From: Candidatus Onthenecus intestinigallinarum
GTDB lineage: Bacteria > Bacillota > Clostridia > Christensenellales > Aristaeellaceae
Length of the DNA: 64,000 bases
NCBI GenBank assembly: GCA_018713325.1
Contig: DVFJ01000037.1
Coordinates: forward strand, 36,414 to 100,413
Reading direction: 5' to 3'
The notes under the pieces are model-generated. The model ran no database searches. It saw nothing but the letters and a program-made list of their open reading frames with translations, and was not told the DNA's origin. The translations under genes were made by a program, and so were the position numbers. Below, one piece after another: positions 1 to 8,755 of the stretch (the first letter of the stretch is position 1; the number at the start of each line of letters is the position of its first letter).

Positions 1-47
1 GCGTTTGGTGCGATCGACTCGTCTATATAGGTGAAGGGGGGAGGAAC

Positions 48-545
48 ATGCCGCAGAGCGACAGCTGGCTGGAGGAGGCCATGGCGCGCTGGGAGGTCCC
101 GCTGCTGCGCACGTGTTTCCTGCTGCTGGGGGATGCAAAGCTGGCGGAGGACGCCGTGCAGGAGGCGTTCGTCAAGGCGTGGCGGGCGCATGGACGGTAC
201 CGGGGCGAGGCGTCGGAGAAGACCTGGCTGATGCGCATCGCCGTGAACACGTGCCGGGACATGCGGCGCGGCGGGTGGATGCGGCACGTGGACAAGGCGG
301 TCCGCCTGGAGGACCTGCCCGAGCCCGCCGTTCCGTTTGAGCCGGCGGACCACGAACTGACGCAGGCCGTCCTGGGCCTGCCGCAGCGCCTGCGTCAGGC
401 GGTGATCCTGCGCTTTTACCAGGGGCTCGGCGTCGAGGAGGCCGCGCAGGCGCTTGGGGTATCGCGCAGGACGGTGCAGTACCGGCTCGCAAGGGCGGAA
501 CGGATGCTCAAACGCAGCTTGGAGGGGTTGGACGATGTGGAATGA
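48..545 (+). CDS. RNA polymerase sigma-70 family (ECF-type) sigma factor
   Basis: 165 aa; sigma region 2-like DAVQEAFVKAWRAHGRYRGEASEKTWLMRIAVNTCRD and region 4 HTH (LPQRLRQAVILRFYQGLGVEEAAQALGVSRRTVQYRLARA). Confidence 0.93.
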   Translation: MPQSDSWLEEAMARWEVPLLRTCFLLLGDAKLAEDAVQEAFVKAWRAHGRYRGEASEKTWLMRIAVNTCRDMRRGGWMRHVDKAVRLEDLPEPAVPFEPADHELTQAVLGLPQRLRQAVILRFYQGLGVEEAAQALGVSRRTVQYRLARAERMLKRSLEGLDDVE

Positions 546-1719
546 AGCGCGGATTCGGGAGGGGCTGGAGCGCAAGCTGTCCGGCCTGGAGGCGTCAGGG
601 GAGCGCCGCGCGCGCATCCGGGACGCGGTGGCAACATGCCAGAAGGAGGAGCGGACGATGAAACGCAAGCTGTCCATGGCGCTGGCGGCGGCGCTGGCGC
701 TGGTCGCGATTGCGGCGGCCGTGGCCGTCGCGGAGGGGCTGAACCTGTTCCAGCTCTTCGGCCAACGGAACGAGCGCTACGCGAGGGTGGCGCAGGAGGC
801 CGCGCTGGAGACGGCGCAGCCCGTGCAGGTGGAGGATGAACGCTTGGGCGAGGTGCATGCCGCCATCGACGGCGCCTACTTCGACGGCCTGACGCTGAGC
901 GTCGCATTCCGGATCGACAATGCCGCCGGCTGCGAGGCGTATACGCCCACGGCGGAGGAGCTGGCCGGCATGGAGCGGACGGGCGCGATGCTGGCCGCCG
1001 TTGCGCAGGACGAGCCGGGCGCGGAGGTCGTCGCCGCGTTCAACGAGGCCGCCGAGGCCGGCAAGCCGGGCGGATACCGGCGCTACAGCATCGTCGCAGG
1101 CGACCATACGCTCACGGACGACGGCGTCGACATCCCGCCCAGCCAGGCGGACGGCCGCTACACGGCGGACGGCGCGTACTGCGAGATGCGCGACTTCGCC
1201 ACGCCCCTGCCGGAGGCGATCCGCGATCGGGAGCGCCTGACGCTGCGCATCCCCCTGTATCGGTTTGAGACGACGGTCTACTTTGACGGCGCGTCGTGGT
1301 ACATGCGCACGGAGCGGGAGGATGCAGGCACCATCACCGCCGAGGTCGGCCGCGCGCAGGCGCAGGCGCAGCGCATGTCCGGCCAGGCGCGCATCGGCGG
1401 CGCGACGTGCACGGCTGAGGCGGAGGTCTCCGCAATGAGCGCCGTGTTGACCGTGCGAAGCGACATGCCCTTGGACAGCTTCCTGGCCGCGCCGCCCGAG
1501 GGGACGGACCCAGCCGACTGCTGGGTGACGGCCGATGTGTATGACGAAGACGGGGCGCTGTGGCGCGTGCAGGAGGTGAACGCCGAAGCGACGCAGGTCA
1601 CCTTCACCCTGGAGGGGACGGGCAGCCTGCCGGATGCATTGAAGGTCTACCTCTACGCCGCATGGGAGGGCGGCGAGCCGGACCTGTCCGGCGTGGAGTC
1701 CATCGAGCTGACGCGATGA
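535..1719 (+). CDS. Probable anti-sigma factor, single-TM, DUF4179-like
   Basis: ATG at 535 overlaps the 3' end of the sigma gene; cytoplasmic N-terminus, one TM (LSMALAAALALVAIAAAVAVA), large extracytoplasmic domain. Confidence 0.75.
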   Translation: MWNEARIREGLERKLSGLEASGERRARIRDAVATCQKEERTMKRKLSMALAAALALVAIAAAVAVAEGLNLFQLFGQRNERYARVAQEAALETAQPVQVEDERLGEVHAAIDGAYFDGLTLSVAFRIDNAAGCEAYTPTAEELAGMERTGAMLAAVAQDEPGAEVVAAFNEAAEAGKPGGYRRYSIVAGDHTLTDDGVDIPPSQADGRYTADGAYCEMRDFATPLPEAIRDRERLTLRIPLYRFETTVYFDGASWYMRTEREDAGTITAEVGRAQAQAQRMSGQARIGGATCTAEAEVSAMSAVLTVRSDMPLDSFLAAPPEGTDPADCWVTADVYDEDGALWRVQEVNAEATQVTFTLEGTGSLPDALKVYLYAAWEGGEPDLSGVESIELTR

Positions 1720-1730
1720 CGCCGTGCGAA

Positions 1731-1765
1731 ACGCCCTGCCGGCCTGGGCCGGCAGGGCGTTTTTT
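1731..1765 (+). terminator. Rho-independent terminator
   Basis: ACGCCCTGCCGGC-CTGG-GCCGGCAGGGCGT followed by T run. Confidence 0.9.
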
Positions 1766-1776
1766 GCGAAGTGCGC

Positions 1777-2622
1777 TCAGCGTCCGCTTTCCATCCAGTC
1801 CAGCACGTCCTGCGTTTGCAAAAACGCGGAGCGGTTGAGGCGTCCGAGCAGATAGAGGCAGTCTGCGGAGCGGGTGAGCACGTTGACGTGCTCCTCGCTG
1901 GTGAGCGTGGCCAGGAAACCGTGCGCCTGCAGGAGCGGCTCTGCCAGCGGCTCCAGGCTGCCGTAGGGATAGGCGAACACGGGTTCAAACGCGACGCCGG
2001 CAGCCTCGCACAGCGCGGTCATCCGCTGCAGGTCGCCCTGCAGCACCTGCGTATATGCCGCCTCGCTCTCGCACTCCAGACGGGCCACGCCGGAGCGCTG
2101 GCAGTAGACGTGCAGACCGGCGGAGCGGCTCACGAATTCCACCAGCCCCGACTGCGCGGCCTCTTGCAGTTCGTCCCAGCTCATGAACGCGCCGCCGTCC
2201 CCCGCACGCGCCTGCTGCGCCTGCCGTCCGATCACGGAGACCGCCGCCGGCGCGTCATGGGCCCGCAACAGCGGCAGCGCCCGGGTCAAAAAGCTGCGGT
2301 ATCCGTCGTCGAAGACCAGCAGCACGGGCCTGTCGGGCAGCGGATCGCCCTCGAGCACGTAGCGCAGCACTTCGGAGACGGAGACGGGCGTCCAGCCGCT
2401 GTCCTTCAGCGCACGCAGGTCCGCTTCCAATTGATCCGACGTCAGCGCGTAGTCGCCTGCTTCAAGCGGATTGTCGGTGATGTCGTGATACATCAGAATC
2501 GGGAGATGCACGCCTTCCTCGGATTCGGCGGCCCGGCCCGCCCACCAGAAGGAAAGCAGCAAGGCAAGCGCCGCCGCGATCACGAGCAGATAGAGCAGCG
2601 TCCCCTTCCATCCCTTGAACAT
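1777..2622 (-). CDS. Polysaccharide deacetylase family protein (membrane anchored)
   Basis: N-terminal TM, then LPILMYHDITDNP, PVLLVFDDGYRSF and FAYPYGS motifs. Confidence 0.88.
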   Translation of the reverse strand: MFKGWKGTLLYLLVIAAALALLLSFWWAGRAAESEEGVHLPILMYHDITDNPLEAGDYALTSDQLEADLRALKDSGWTPVSVSEVLRYVLEGDPLPDRPVLLVFDDGYRSFLTRALPLLRAHDAPAAVSVIGRQAQQARAGDGGAFMSWDELQEAAQSGLVEFVSRSAGLHVYCQRSGVARLECESEAAYTQVLQGDLQRMTALCEAAGVAFEPVFAYPYGSLEPLAEPLLQAHGFLATLTSEEHVNVLTRSADCLYLLGRLNRSAFLQTQDVLDWMESGR

Positions 2623-2656
2623 ATCTGAAAACCCCTTTCACAATGCCTTCTCAAGA

Positions 2657-3858
2657 CTATGCCTTCCAGGCAGTCCGGCATCGCGTCAAGGCCTGCGCGT
2701 ACCCGGTCAACGAGCACAGCGACTGGATGGGCTGAAACAGCGCGAAAAAGCACGCCAGCCCGAGCGCGCTGTGCCGAACGCGCACCGCGCGGATGCCGCG
2801 CTGGAAGGCGTACACGCTGGCCGAGCCGGCGATCAGGCCGGGCAGCGTGAGCAGCGTCATCCACCCGACGAACCACGTCGCGCCCGTCAGCGCCAACAGC
2901 GTACCGCCCAGAAAGCCGAACACGTACGCCAGATCCAGATAGACGATCGAGGCGTTCAGCGCCTCAAAATACCCGGCGTACAGGCTGGACTGCCGCCACG
3001 GACGGACCGCGTGCAGCCCTTCGAACATCCCCCTCGCCCAGCGCGCCCCAGCGCCAGCAGGCGGTAGGTCAGCACGATGTCCTCGCCCACCCCCGGGGTT
3101 CAGCCTCCGATCCGGCGCACCGCCGACGTCTCGTATGCGCTGAACGCGCCCTGCGCCACGAGGGTCGCGCCATAGCTGCCCTGGTAGCGCTTGACGGCGG
3201 CGATGCTGAGCAGGTAGTCGTAGATCTGCATCTTGCCGACCCAGGTCTTCGGCTCGGCGGCCAGCAGGTTGCCCGCCACGCATGCGGCCCCGTCGGACTG
3301 GATGCGCGCCAGGAGGGTCGCCAGGGCGCGCGCCTCCAGCTCCGTATCCGCATCGACGGTGAGAAAGTGCTCCGTGCCGACGTGTGCAAGGGCCTCGTTT
3401 AGCGCGTGCGCCTTGCCGGGCCTGCGGCAGGTCAGAAGCAGAATCGTCCGGTCCTGCCGTCCAAGCTCCGACGCCGCGCGCTCGATTTCCGCACGCGTCC
3501 GGTCGGTGGAGCCGTTATCTACACACAGGATCGTGATGGGACCGTCATACCGCTGCCCGACGACCGACCGGATTGTGCGGTAGACGGACGCCTCCTCGTT
3601 TCTGGCGCAGATGAGGACGCTGACGGGCGCCGGCCTGACGCTTGGCAGGCGCGCCGGACGGGCGTGCAGCAGGTTGGACAGAAACATCGCCCCCATCAGA
3701 TACCCGGGCAGCAGCGCGATGCTCATCACGACCCAAACCGTATAACTCCATGGAAGCGCCGCGGATACGTCCCTGATCCAGGGGATGGCCAGCGCGCAGG
3801 ACAGCGCGAGCCAGACGAACGCCGCGACGACGCTGAATGCAAAAACACATCGTTTCAC
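2657..3858 (-). pseudogene. Family 2 glycosyltransferase, membrane, disrupted by in-frame TGA (3100-3102) and a frameshift (~3041-3049)
   Basis: ORF 3100-3858 carries the GT2 N-terminus (PVSVLICARNEEASVYRTIRSV...DADTELE); the GEDIVLTYRLLALG motif continues after the TGA in the same frame, then the C-terminal TM part continues in the frame of ORF 2657-3283 (RWARGMFEGLHAVRPWRQSSLYAGYFEALN...). Confidence 0.8.
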
Positions 3859-3922
3859 AAAAAGACCTCCGCATCACCCTATGAGCGCCCGGCCCCGAGG
3901 GTTCGACGGATGCGCGGACGGC

Positions 3923-3951
3923 TTGCAAAGCGTCCGGACGCGTGCTATAAT
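3923..3951 (+). promoter_or_regulatory. Sigma-A type promoter of the CsoR-like gene
   Basis: TTGCAA - 17 bp - TATAAT with extended TG motif (TGCTATAAT). Confidence 0.8.
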
Positions 3952-3980
3952 CCTCATATCCCCCCTGGGGGGATATGAGG
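3952..3980. promoter_or_regulatory. Putative CsoR-family operator, perfect palindrome
   Basis: CCTCATATCCCCCC-T-GGGGGGATATGAGG, abutting the -10 and overlapping the expected start site. Confidence 0.8.
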
Positions 3981-3994
3981 GGAGGAGAAACGGC

Positions 3995-4264
3995 ATGGCG
4001 CATCACCACACGCGCTCCCAGGCGGTCATCCACCGCCTTTCGCGCGTCATCGGGCATCTGGAGGCCATCAAGACCATGGTGGCGGAGGACCGGGACTGCT
4101 GCGAGGTGCTCACGCAGATTGCGGCGGCCAAGGCGGCGATCAACAACATCGGCCGGGAGGTGCTCAAGGACCACATCGAGCACTGCGTGGCCGACGCGGT
4201 TCAAGAGGGCGACAGGCAGGCGCTGGACGATCTGGCGGCGGCGCTGGACCGCTTCATGAAGTGA
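3995..4264 (+). CDS. Metal/persulfide-sensing transcriptional repressor, CsoR/FrmR (DUF156) family
   Basis: HRLSRVIGHLEAIKTMVAEDRDCCEVLTQIAAAKAAINNIGREVLKDHIEHCVADAV; retains the C...H-x3-C ligand pattern. Confidence 0.92.
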   Translation: MAHHHTRSQAVIHRLSRVIGHLEAIKTMVAEDRDCCEVLTQIAAAKAAINNIGREVLKDHIEHCVADAVQEGDRQALDDLAAALDRFMK

Positions 4265-4274
4265 GGGGATTTGC

Positions 4275-5156
4275 ATGAACGACGGGCAGAGACGCGGCGT
4301 GGCCTGCGCCGTCCTGGCGGCGGCCTTCTATGCGCTCAACTCGCCGCTTTCCAAGCTGCTGCTGGGCGACGTGGCGCCGACGATGATGGCGGCGTTTCTC
4401 TATCTGGGCGCGGGTCTGGGCATGGCGGCGCTGCAATGGCTGCGCAGCCGGAGCGGGCGCGCCGGGCGCGAGCAGCGGCTCACGCGCAGGGAACTGCCCT
4501 TTACCGTCGGGATGGTGGCGCTGGACATCGCCGCGCCCATCGCGCTGATGGTGGGCCTCTCGCGCACGACCGCCGCCAACGCCTCGCTGCTGAACAACTT
4601 CGAGATCGTCGCTACTTCGCTCATCGCCCTGGTCTGTTTTGGCGAGGCCATCTCCCGCAGGCTGTGGGCGGGCATCGGGCTGGTCACGCTCTCTACGGCG
4701 CTCCTGTCGGCGCAGGACGCGGGCAGCTTTTCCTTTTCGTCGGGATCCGTCTGGGTCCTGATCGCCTGCGTCTGCTGGGGATTTGAAAACAACTGCACGC
4801 GGCGCCTCTCAGCCAAGGATCCGGTGGAGATCGTCGTCATCAAGGGCATCTTTTCCGGGCTGGGCTCGCTGTGCATCGCCCTGTACGTGGGGGAACCGCT
4901 GCCCGCGTGGCTCCCTGCGCTGCTGGCCCTCGGCCTCGGGTTCGTCGCCTATGGCCTGAGCATCGCGCTGTACATCTACGCGCAGCGCGAACTGGGCGCG
5001 GCCAGGACCAGCGCATATTATGCCGTCGCGCCGTTCATCGGCGCGGGGCTGTCCCTGATCATCTTTAGGGAGATCCCTACGCCTGGCTTTATGGCCGCGC
5101 TGGCGCTGATGATTGCGGGCACGTGGTGCGTGACCTGTGCGCAGGGCGCGGCCTGA
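4275..5156 (+). CDS. EamA/DMT family transporter
   Basis: Ten-TM type hydrophobic protein, EamA-like repeats; 10 bp after the CsoR-like stop. Confidence 0.88.
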   Translation: MNDGQRRGVACAVLAAAFYALNSPLSKLLLGDVAPTMMAAFLYLGAGLGMAALQWLRSRSGRAGREQRLTRRELPFTVGMVALDIAAPIALMVGLSRTTAANASLLNNFEIVATSLIALVCFGEAISRRLWAGIGLVTLSTALLSAQDAGSFSFSSGSVWVLIACVCWGFENNCTRRLSAKDPVEIVVIKGIFSGLGSLCIALYVGEPLPAWLPALLALGLGFVAYGLSIALYIYAQRELGAARTSAYYAVAPFIGAGLSLIIFREIPTPGFMAALALMIAGTWCVTCAQGAA

Positions 5157-5281
5157 CCCGGCGCCCTTTTCGTCGCTACGCCGCCTGAAAGCGCCGCGGG
5201 GCATTGTGCTTCGGGCGTTTTTCTGTTACAATAGACGCGTGCGCCCGGACGGCGCGCGAAGAAGCAGACGGGGGAATGTGC

Positions 5282-6007
5282 ATGCCCAAACTCGAGGCCT
5301 ACGACCGGTCGCTGTCCTATTCCTATGCGCCGGGCATCTTTCCGTCGACGGAATGCCTGAGGGCATGTCCTGAGCGGTGCCTGCGCCTGCTGGTGAGCAG
5401 CGCCGCGGAGCACAGCGAGGGCGTGCGCAGCCTGGCGCAGGCGAGCGAGGCGGCGGGCGTGCGCGTGGAGGTGGCGGACCGTGCGCTGGCGCGGATTGCC
5501 CACAAGGACAACTGCTTTGCCGCGATGGTCTTTGAAAAGCGGGAGAGCGAGCTGTCCGCGGACGGCGCGCACGTCGTGCTGCACCATCCCTCCGACAGCG
5601 GCAACCTGGGCACGATCCTGCGCGCCTGTCTGGGCTTCGGCCTGCGGGATGTGGCGATCATCCGCCCGGCGGTCGACCTGTTCGATCCGCGCGTCGTGCG
5701 CGCGTCGATGGGCGCGCTCTTTTCGCTGCGCGTGCGCCATTACGACGACTTCGACGACTACCGCGCCGCCTTTTCGCAGCATGCGCTCTATCCGTTCATG
5801 CTCACGGGCGCGGTGCCGGTCGAGGAGGCCGCGGAGAAGGCCGTCCGTCCGTTTTCGCTGATCTTCGGCAACGAGGCCAGCGGGCTGCCGGATGCGTTCG
5901 CGCAGCTGGGCACGAGCGTGCTCATCCCCCACAGCAGCGAGATCGATTCGCTGAACCTGGCCGTCGCCGTGGGCATCGGCGCGTATGCGTTCACCCGGCG
6001 CCGGTAA
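5282..6007 (+). CDS. TrmH/SpoU family RNA methyltransferase
   Basis: VVLHHPSDSGNLGTILRACLGFG, LIFGNEASGLP, VLIPHSSEIDSLNLAVAVGIGAY motifs. Confidence 0.92.
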   Translation: MPKLEAYDRSLSYSYAPGIFPSTECLRACPERCLRLLVSSAAEHSEGVRSLAQASEAAGVRVEVADRALARIAHKDNCFAAMVFEKRESELSADGAHVVLHHPSDSGNLGTILRACLGFGLRDVAIIRPAVDLFDPRVVRASMGALFSLRVRHYDDFDDYRAAFSQHALYPFMLTGAVPVEEAAEKAVRPFSLIFGNEASGLPDAFAQLGTSVLIPHSSEIDSLNLAVAVGIGAYAFTRRR

Positions 6008-6043
6008 AGCTCATACCGACAACATGGAAGGAAGCGTTGACAA

Positions 6044-6607
6044 ATGGAAGCGCAGGCATTGCGCGCGCAGGCCGCTGCCGATCTGGAGCGGGCTGTCGCA
6101 TTTTTGACGGCGGAGGGGCATGTGGCCCCCGGCGGGCTGATCGTGCTCGGCTGCTCCACGAGCGAGGTGTGCGGCGGGCGCATCGGCAAGCAGTCGGATC
6201 CGGAGATGGGCGCGGCGCTGGCGGAGGCGTTCCACCGCGCGTGCGCGGCGCACGGCGTCTCGGGCTGTGTGCAGTGCTGCGAGCACCTCAACCGCGCGCT
6301 CGTCATCGAGCGCACGCAGGCGGAACTGCGCGGGCTGGAGGAGGTCAGCGCCGTGCCGTATCCCAAGGCGGGAGGCTCCTGCGCGTCGGCCTACTATCGT
6401 ATGCTGCGCGATCCCGTCCTCGTGGAGAGCGTGCAGGCCGATGCGGGCCTGGACGTGGGCGATACGCTCGTGGGCATGCACATCCGGCGCGTGGCCGTGC
6501 CGCTGCGCGCCCCCTTTGACTGCGTAGGGCATGCGCACCTGGTCATGGCCTATGCGCGCCCGCGGCTCATCGGCGGCGCCCGCGCGCGGTATACGCTTGA
6601 ACCCTGA
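6044..6607 (+). CDS. TIGR01440/UPF0340 (DUF436) family protein
   Basis: LIVLGCSTSEVCGGRIGKQSDPEMG and CCEHLNRALVIER motifs. Confidence 0.88.
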   Translation: MEAQALRAQAAADLERAVAFLTAEGHVAPGGLIVLGCSTSEVCGGRIGKQSDPEMGAALAEAFHRACAAHGVSGCVQCCEHLNRALVIERTQAELRGLEEVSAVPYPKAGGSCASAYYRMLRDPVLVESVQADAGLDVGDTLVGMHIRRVAVPLRAPFDCVGHAHLVMAYARPRLIGGARARYTLEP

Positions 6608-6655
6608 GGAAAAATTTGATACAATAAATCGATACCTTGCGGATGGAGGCGGAGT

Positions 6656-7681
6656 ATGAAGATCGTAGTGGATGCCATGGGCGGCGATCTGGCCCCGGGC
6701 GTCAACGTACAGGGGGCCATCGACGCGCTGCGGGAGTTTCCCGATGTTTCCATTGTGCTCGTCGGCCGGAAGGACGAGGTGCGCGCCTGCCTGGGCGAAT
6801 ATGCCGACGTGGCCGATCGCCTGGAGATCGTCGACGCGCCCGACGTCATCACCACCGACGAACACCCCGTGATGGCGCTGCGCAAGAAGCCGCGTTCGTC
6901 GCTGGTGATGGGCATGAACCTCGTGCGCGAGGGCCAGGCGGAGGCCATCGTCTCCGCGGGCTCGACGGGCGCGATCATGGCGGGCGCGATGTTCCGCATC
7001 GGCCGCATCGAGGGCATCGAGCGCCCGGCGCTCGCGCCCGTGCTGCCGGCGCCCGGCCGGCCGCTGATGCTCATCGACTCCGGCGCGAACGTCGACTGCA
7101 AGCCCGAGTGGCTGGTGCAGTTCGGCCTGATGGGCAGCGTCTACATGGAAAAGGTGATGGGCGTGCGCGCGCCGGAGGTCGGGCTGATCAACATCGGCGT
7201 GGAGGCCGAAAAGGGCGACAACCTGACCCGCCAGACGTTCGAGCTGATGAGCCAGGGACAGCCCTACCGGTTTGCGGGCAACATTGAGGCGCGCGAGATC
7301 CTCTCGGGCCAGGCGGACGTGCTCGTGTGCGACGGCTTTGTGGGCAACGTCGTGCTCAAGTACACCGAGGGCATGGCCTCGACGATGTTCTCGATGATCA
7401 AGGACGGCCTGATGGCCTCCACGCGCGGCAAGCTCGGCGCGCTGCTGAGCAAGCCGGCGTTCCGCCAGATCAAGCGCTCGATGGACTCGACGGAGGTCGG
7501 CGGCGCGCCGCTGCTGGGCGTGGAGGGCGCCGTCGTCAAGGCGCACGGCAACTCCAACGCGCGCGCCATCTTCTGCGCGATCCGTCAGGCGCGCAGGATG
7601 GTCGAGGGCCAGGTGGTGGGCATCATCCGCCGCGAGGTGACCAACCTCGTGCTCGCACAGGAAGAACAACAGAAAGATTGA
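6656..7681 (+). CDS. plsX: Phosphate acyltransferase PlsX
   Basis: MKIVVDAMGGDLAPGVNVQGA...; SAGSTGAIMAGA; VCDGFVGNVVLK. Confidence 0.97.
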   Translation: MKIVVDAMGGDLAPGVNVQGAIDALREFPDVSIVLVGRKDEVRACLGEYADVADRLEIVDAPDVITTDEHPVMALRKKPRSSLVMGMNLVREGQAEAIVSAGSTGAIMAGAMFRIGRIEGIERPALAPVLPAPGRPLMLIDSGANVDCKPEWLVQFGLMGSVYMEKVMGVRAPEVGLINIGVEAEKGDNLTRQTFELMSQGQPYRFAGNIEAREILSGQADVLVCDGFVGNVVLKYTEGMASTMFSMIKDGLMASTRGKLGALLSKPAFRQIKRSMDSTEVGGAPLLGVEGAVVKAHGNSNARAIFCAIRQARRMVEGQVVGIIRREVTNLVLAQEEQQKD

Positions 7682-7712
7682 ACCCCCAACGGCATGGAAA
7701 GGAGCGTTATCC

Positions 7713-7940
7713 ATGGTCTTTGAAAAGGTCAAGAAGATGATCGTGCAGGAACTCAAGGTGCCCGAAAGCGCGGTCACGCTCGAGGCGCGCCTGCAGGAGG
7801 ACCTGAAGGCCGACAGCGCCAACGTCATGATGCTCGTCATGGACATCGAGCAGGACTTCGACATCACCGTCGAGGACGATGCGATCACCACCGTGAAGAC
7901 GGTGGGCGACCTGGTCCGGTACATCGAAAACAAGCAGTGA
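7713..7940 (+). CDS. acpP: Acyl carrier protein
   Basis: 75 aa acidic; DLKADSANVMMLVMDIEQDF phosphopantetheine site. Confidence 0.96.
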   Translation: MVFEKVKKMIVQELKVPESAVTLEARLQEDLKADSANVMMLVMDIEQDFDITVEDDAITTVKTVGDLVRYIENKQ

Positions 7941-8062
7941 CGCGCGGAGCGGGCGCGGGCGAGCATTCGCCCGCGCCCGACGGACGCGTATGCGGCGAAG
8001 CATGAGCAGTGCGGCCCGGTGCGGGCGACAGTGCTGATGCTTTGCGCGGAAAGAGAGGAAAC

Positions 8063-8740
8063 ATGGACATCGAATCCCTGCAGGGCGCGCTGGGCTATGC
8101 CTTTCGCGACAGCCGGCTGCTGCGCCAGGCGCTGACGCATCCCTCCTACGCGCTGCGCAACCACGCGCAGGACAACCAGCGGATGGAGTTTCTCGGCGAC
8201 GCGGTGCTGGAGCTGTGCGTCAGCCGCGAGCTGTACGCGCGCTGCCCGCAGATGCAGGAGGGCCAGCTCACGCGCCGGCGCGCGCTGCTCGTGTGCGAGG
8301 CGACGCTGGCCGCCGCCGCCCGCGCGCTGGGCGTCGACGGGGCGCTGCGCCTCGACCACGGCGAGGAGCTGGACGGCGGGCGCGGGAAGGATTCGATCCT
8401 CGCCGACGCCATGGAGGCCGTGCTGGCCGCCGTATACCTGGACGGCGGGCTGGACGCCGCCGCGGCGCTGGTGGACCGCATGATGGGCGACTATGAGCCC
8501 GCGCAGCAGGAGGATCGCGATCCCAAGTCGTGCCTGCAGGAGTACCTGCAGGGCACCGGCGAACCGGTCCCGCAGTACCGCATCGTCGACGCGACCGGGC
8601 CGGCGCATGCGCGCACGTTTACGGCCGAGGTCCTGCGCGCGGACGGCACGCTGATCGGCCGCGGCACGGGCGTGAGCAAGAAGCGCGCGGAGCAGCATGC
8701 CGCGCAGGCGGCGCTGGAGCGCCTGACCCGTCAAGAGTAA
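8063..8740 (+). CDS. rnc: Ribonuclease III
   Basis: NQRMEFLGDAVLEL signature, C-terminal dsRBD; between acpP and smc. Confidence 0.97.
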   Translation: MDIESLQGALGYAFRDSRLLRQALTHPSYALRNHAQDNQRMEFLGDAVLELCVSRELYARCPQMQEGQLTRRRALLVCEATLAAAARALGVDGALRLDHGEELDGGRGKDSILADAMEAVLAAVYLDGGLDAAAALVDRMMGDYEPAQQEDRDPKSCLQEYLQGTGEPVPQYRIVDATGPAHARTFTAEVLRADGTLIGRGTGVSKKRAEQHAAQAALERLTRQE

Positions 8741-8755
8741 GGAGTTGGAAGGCCT

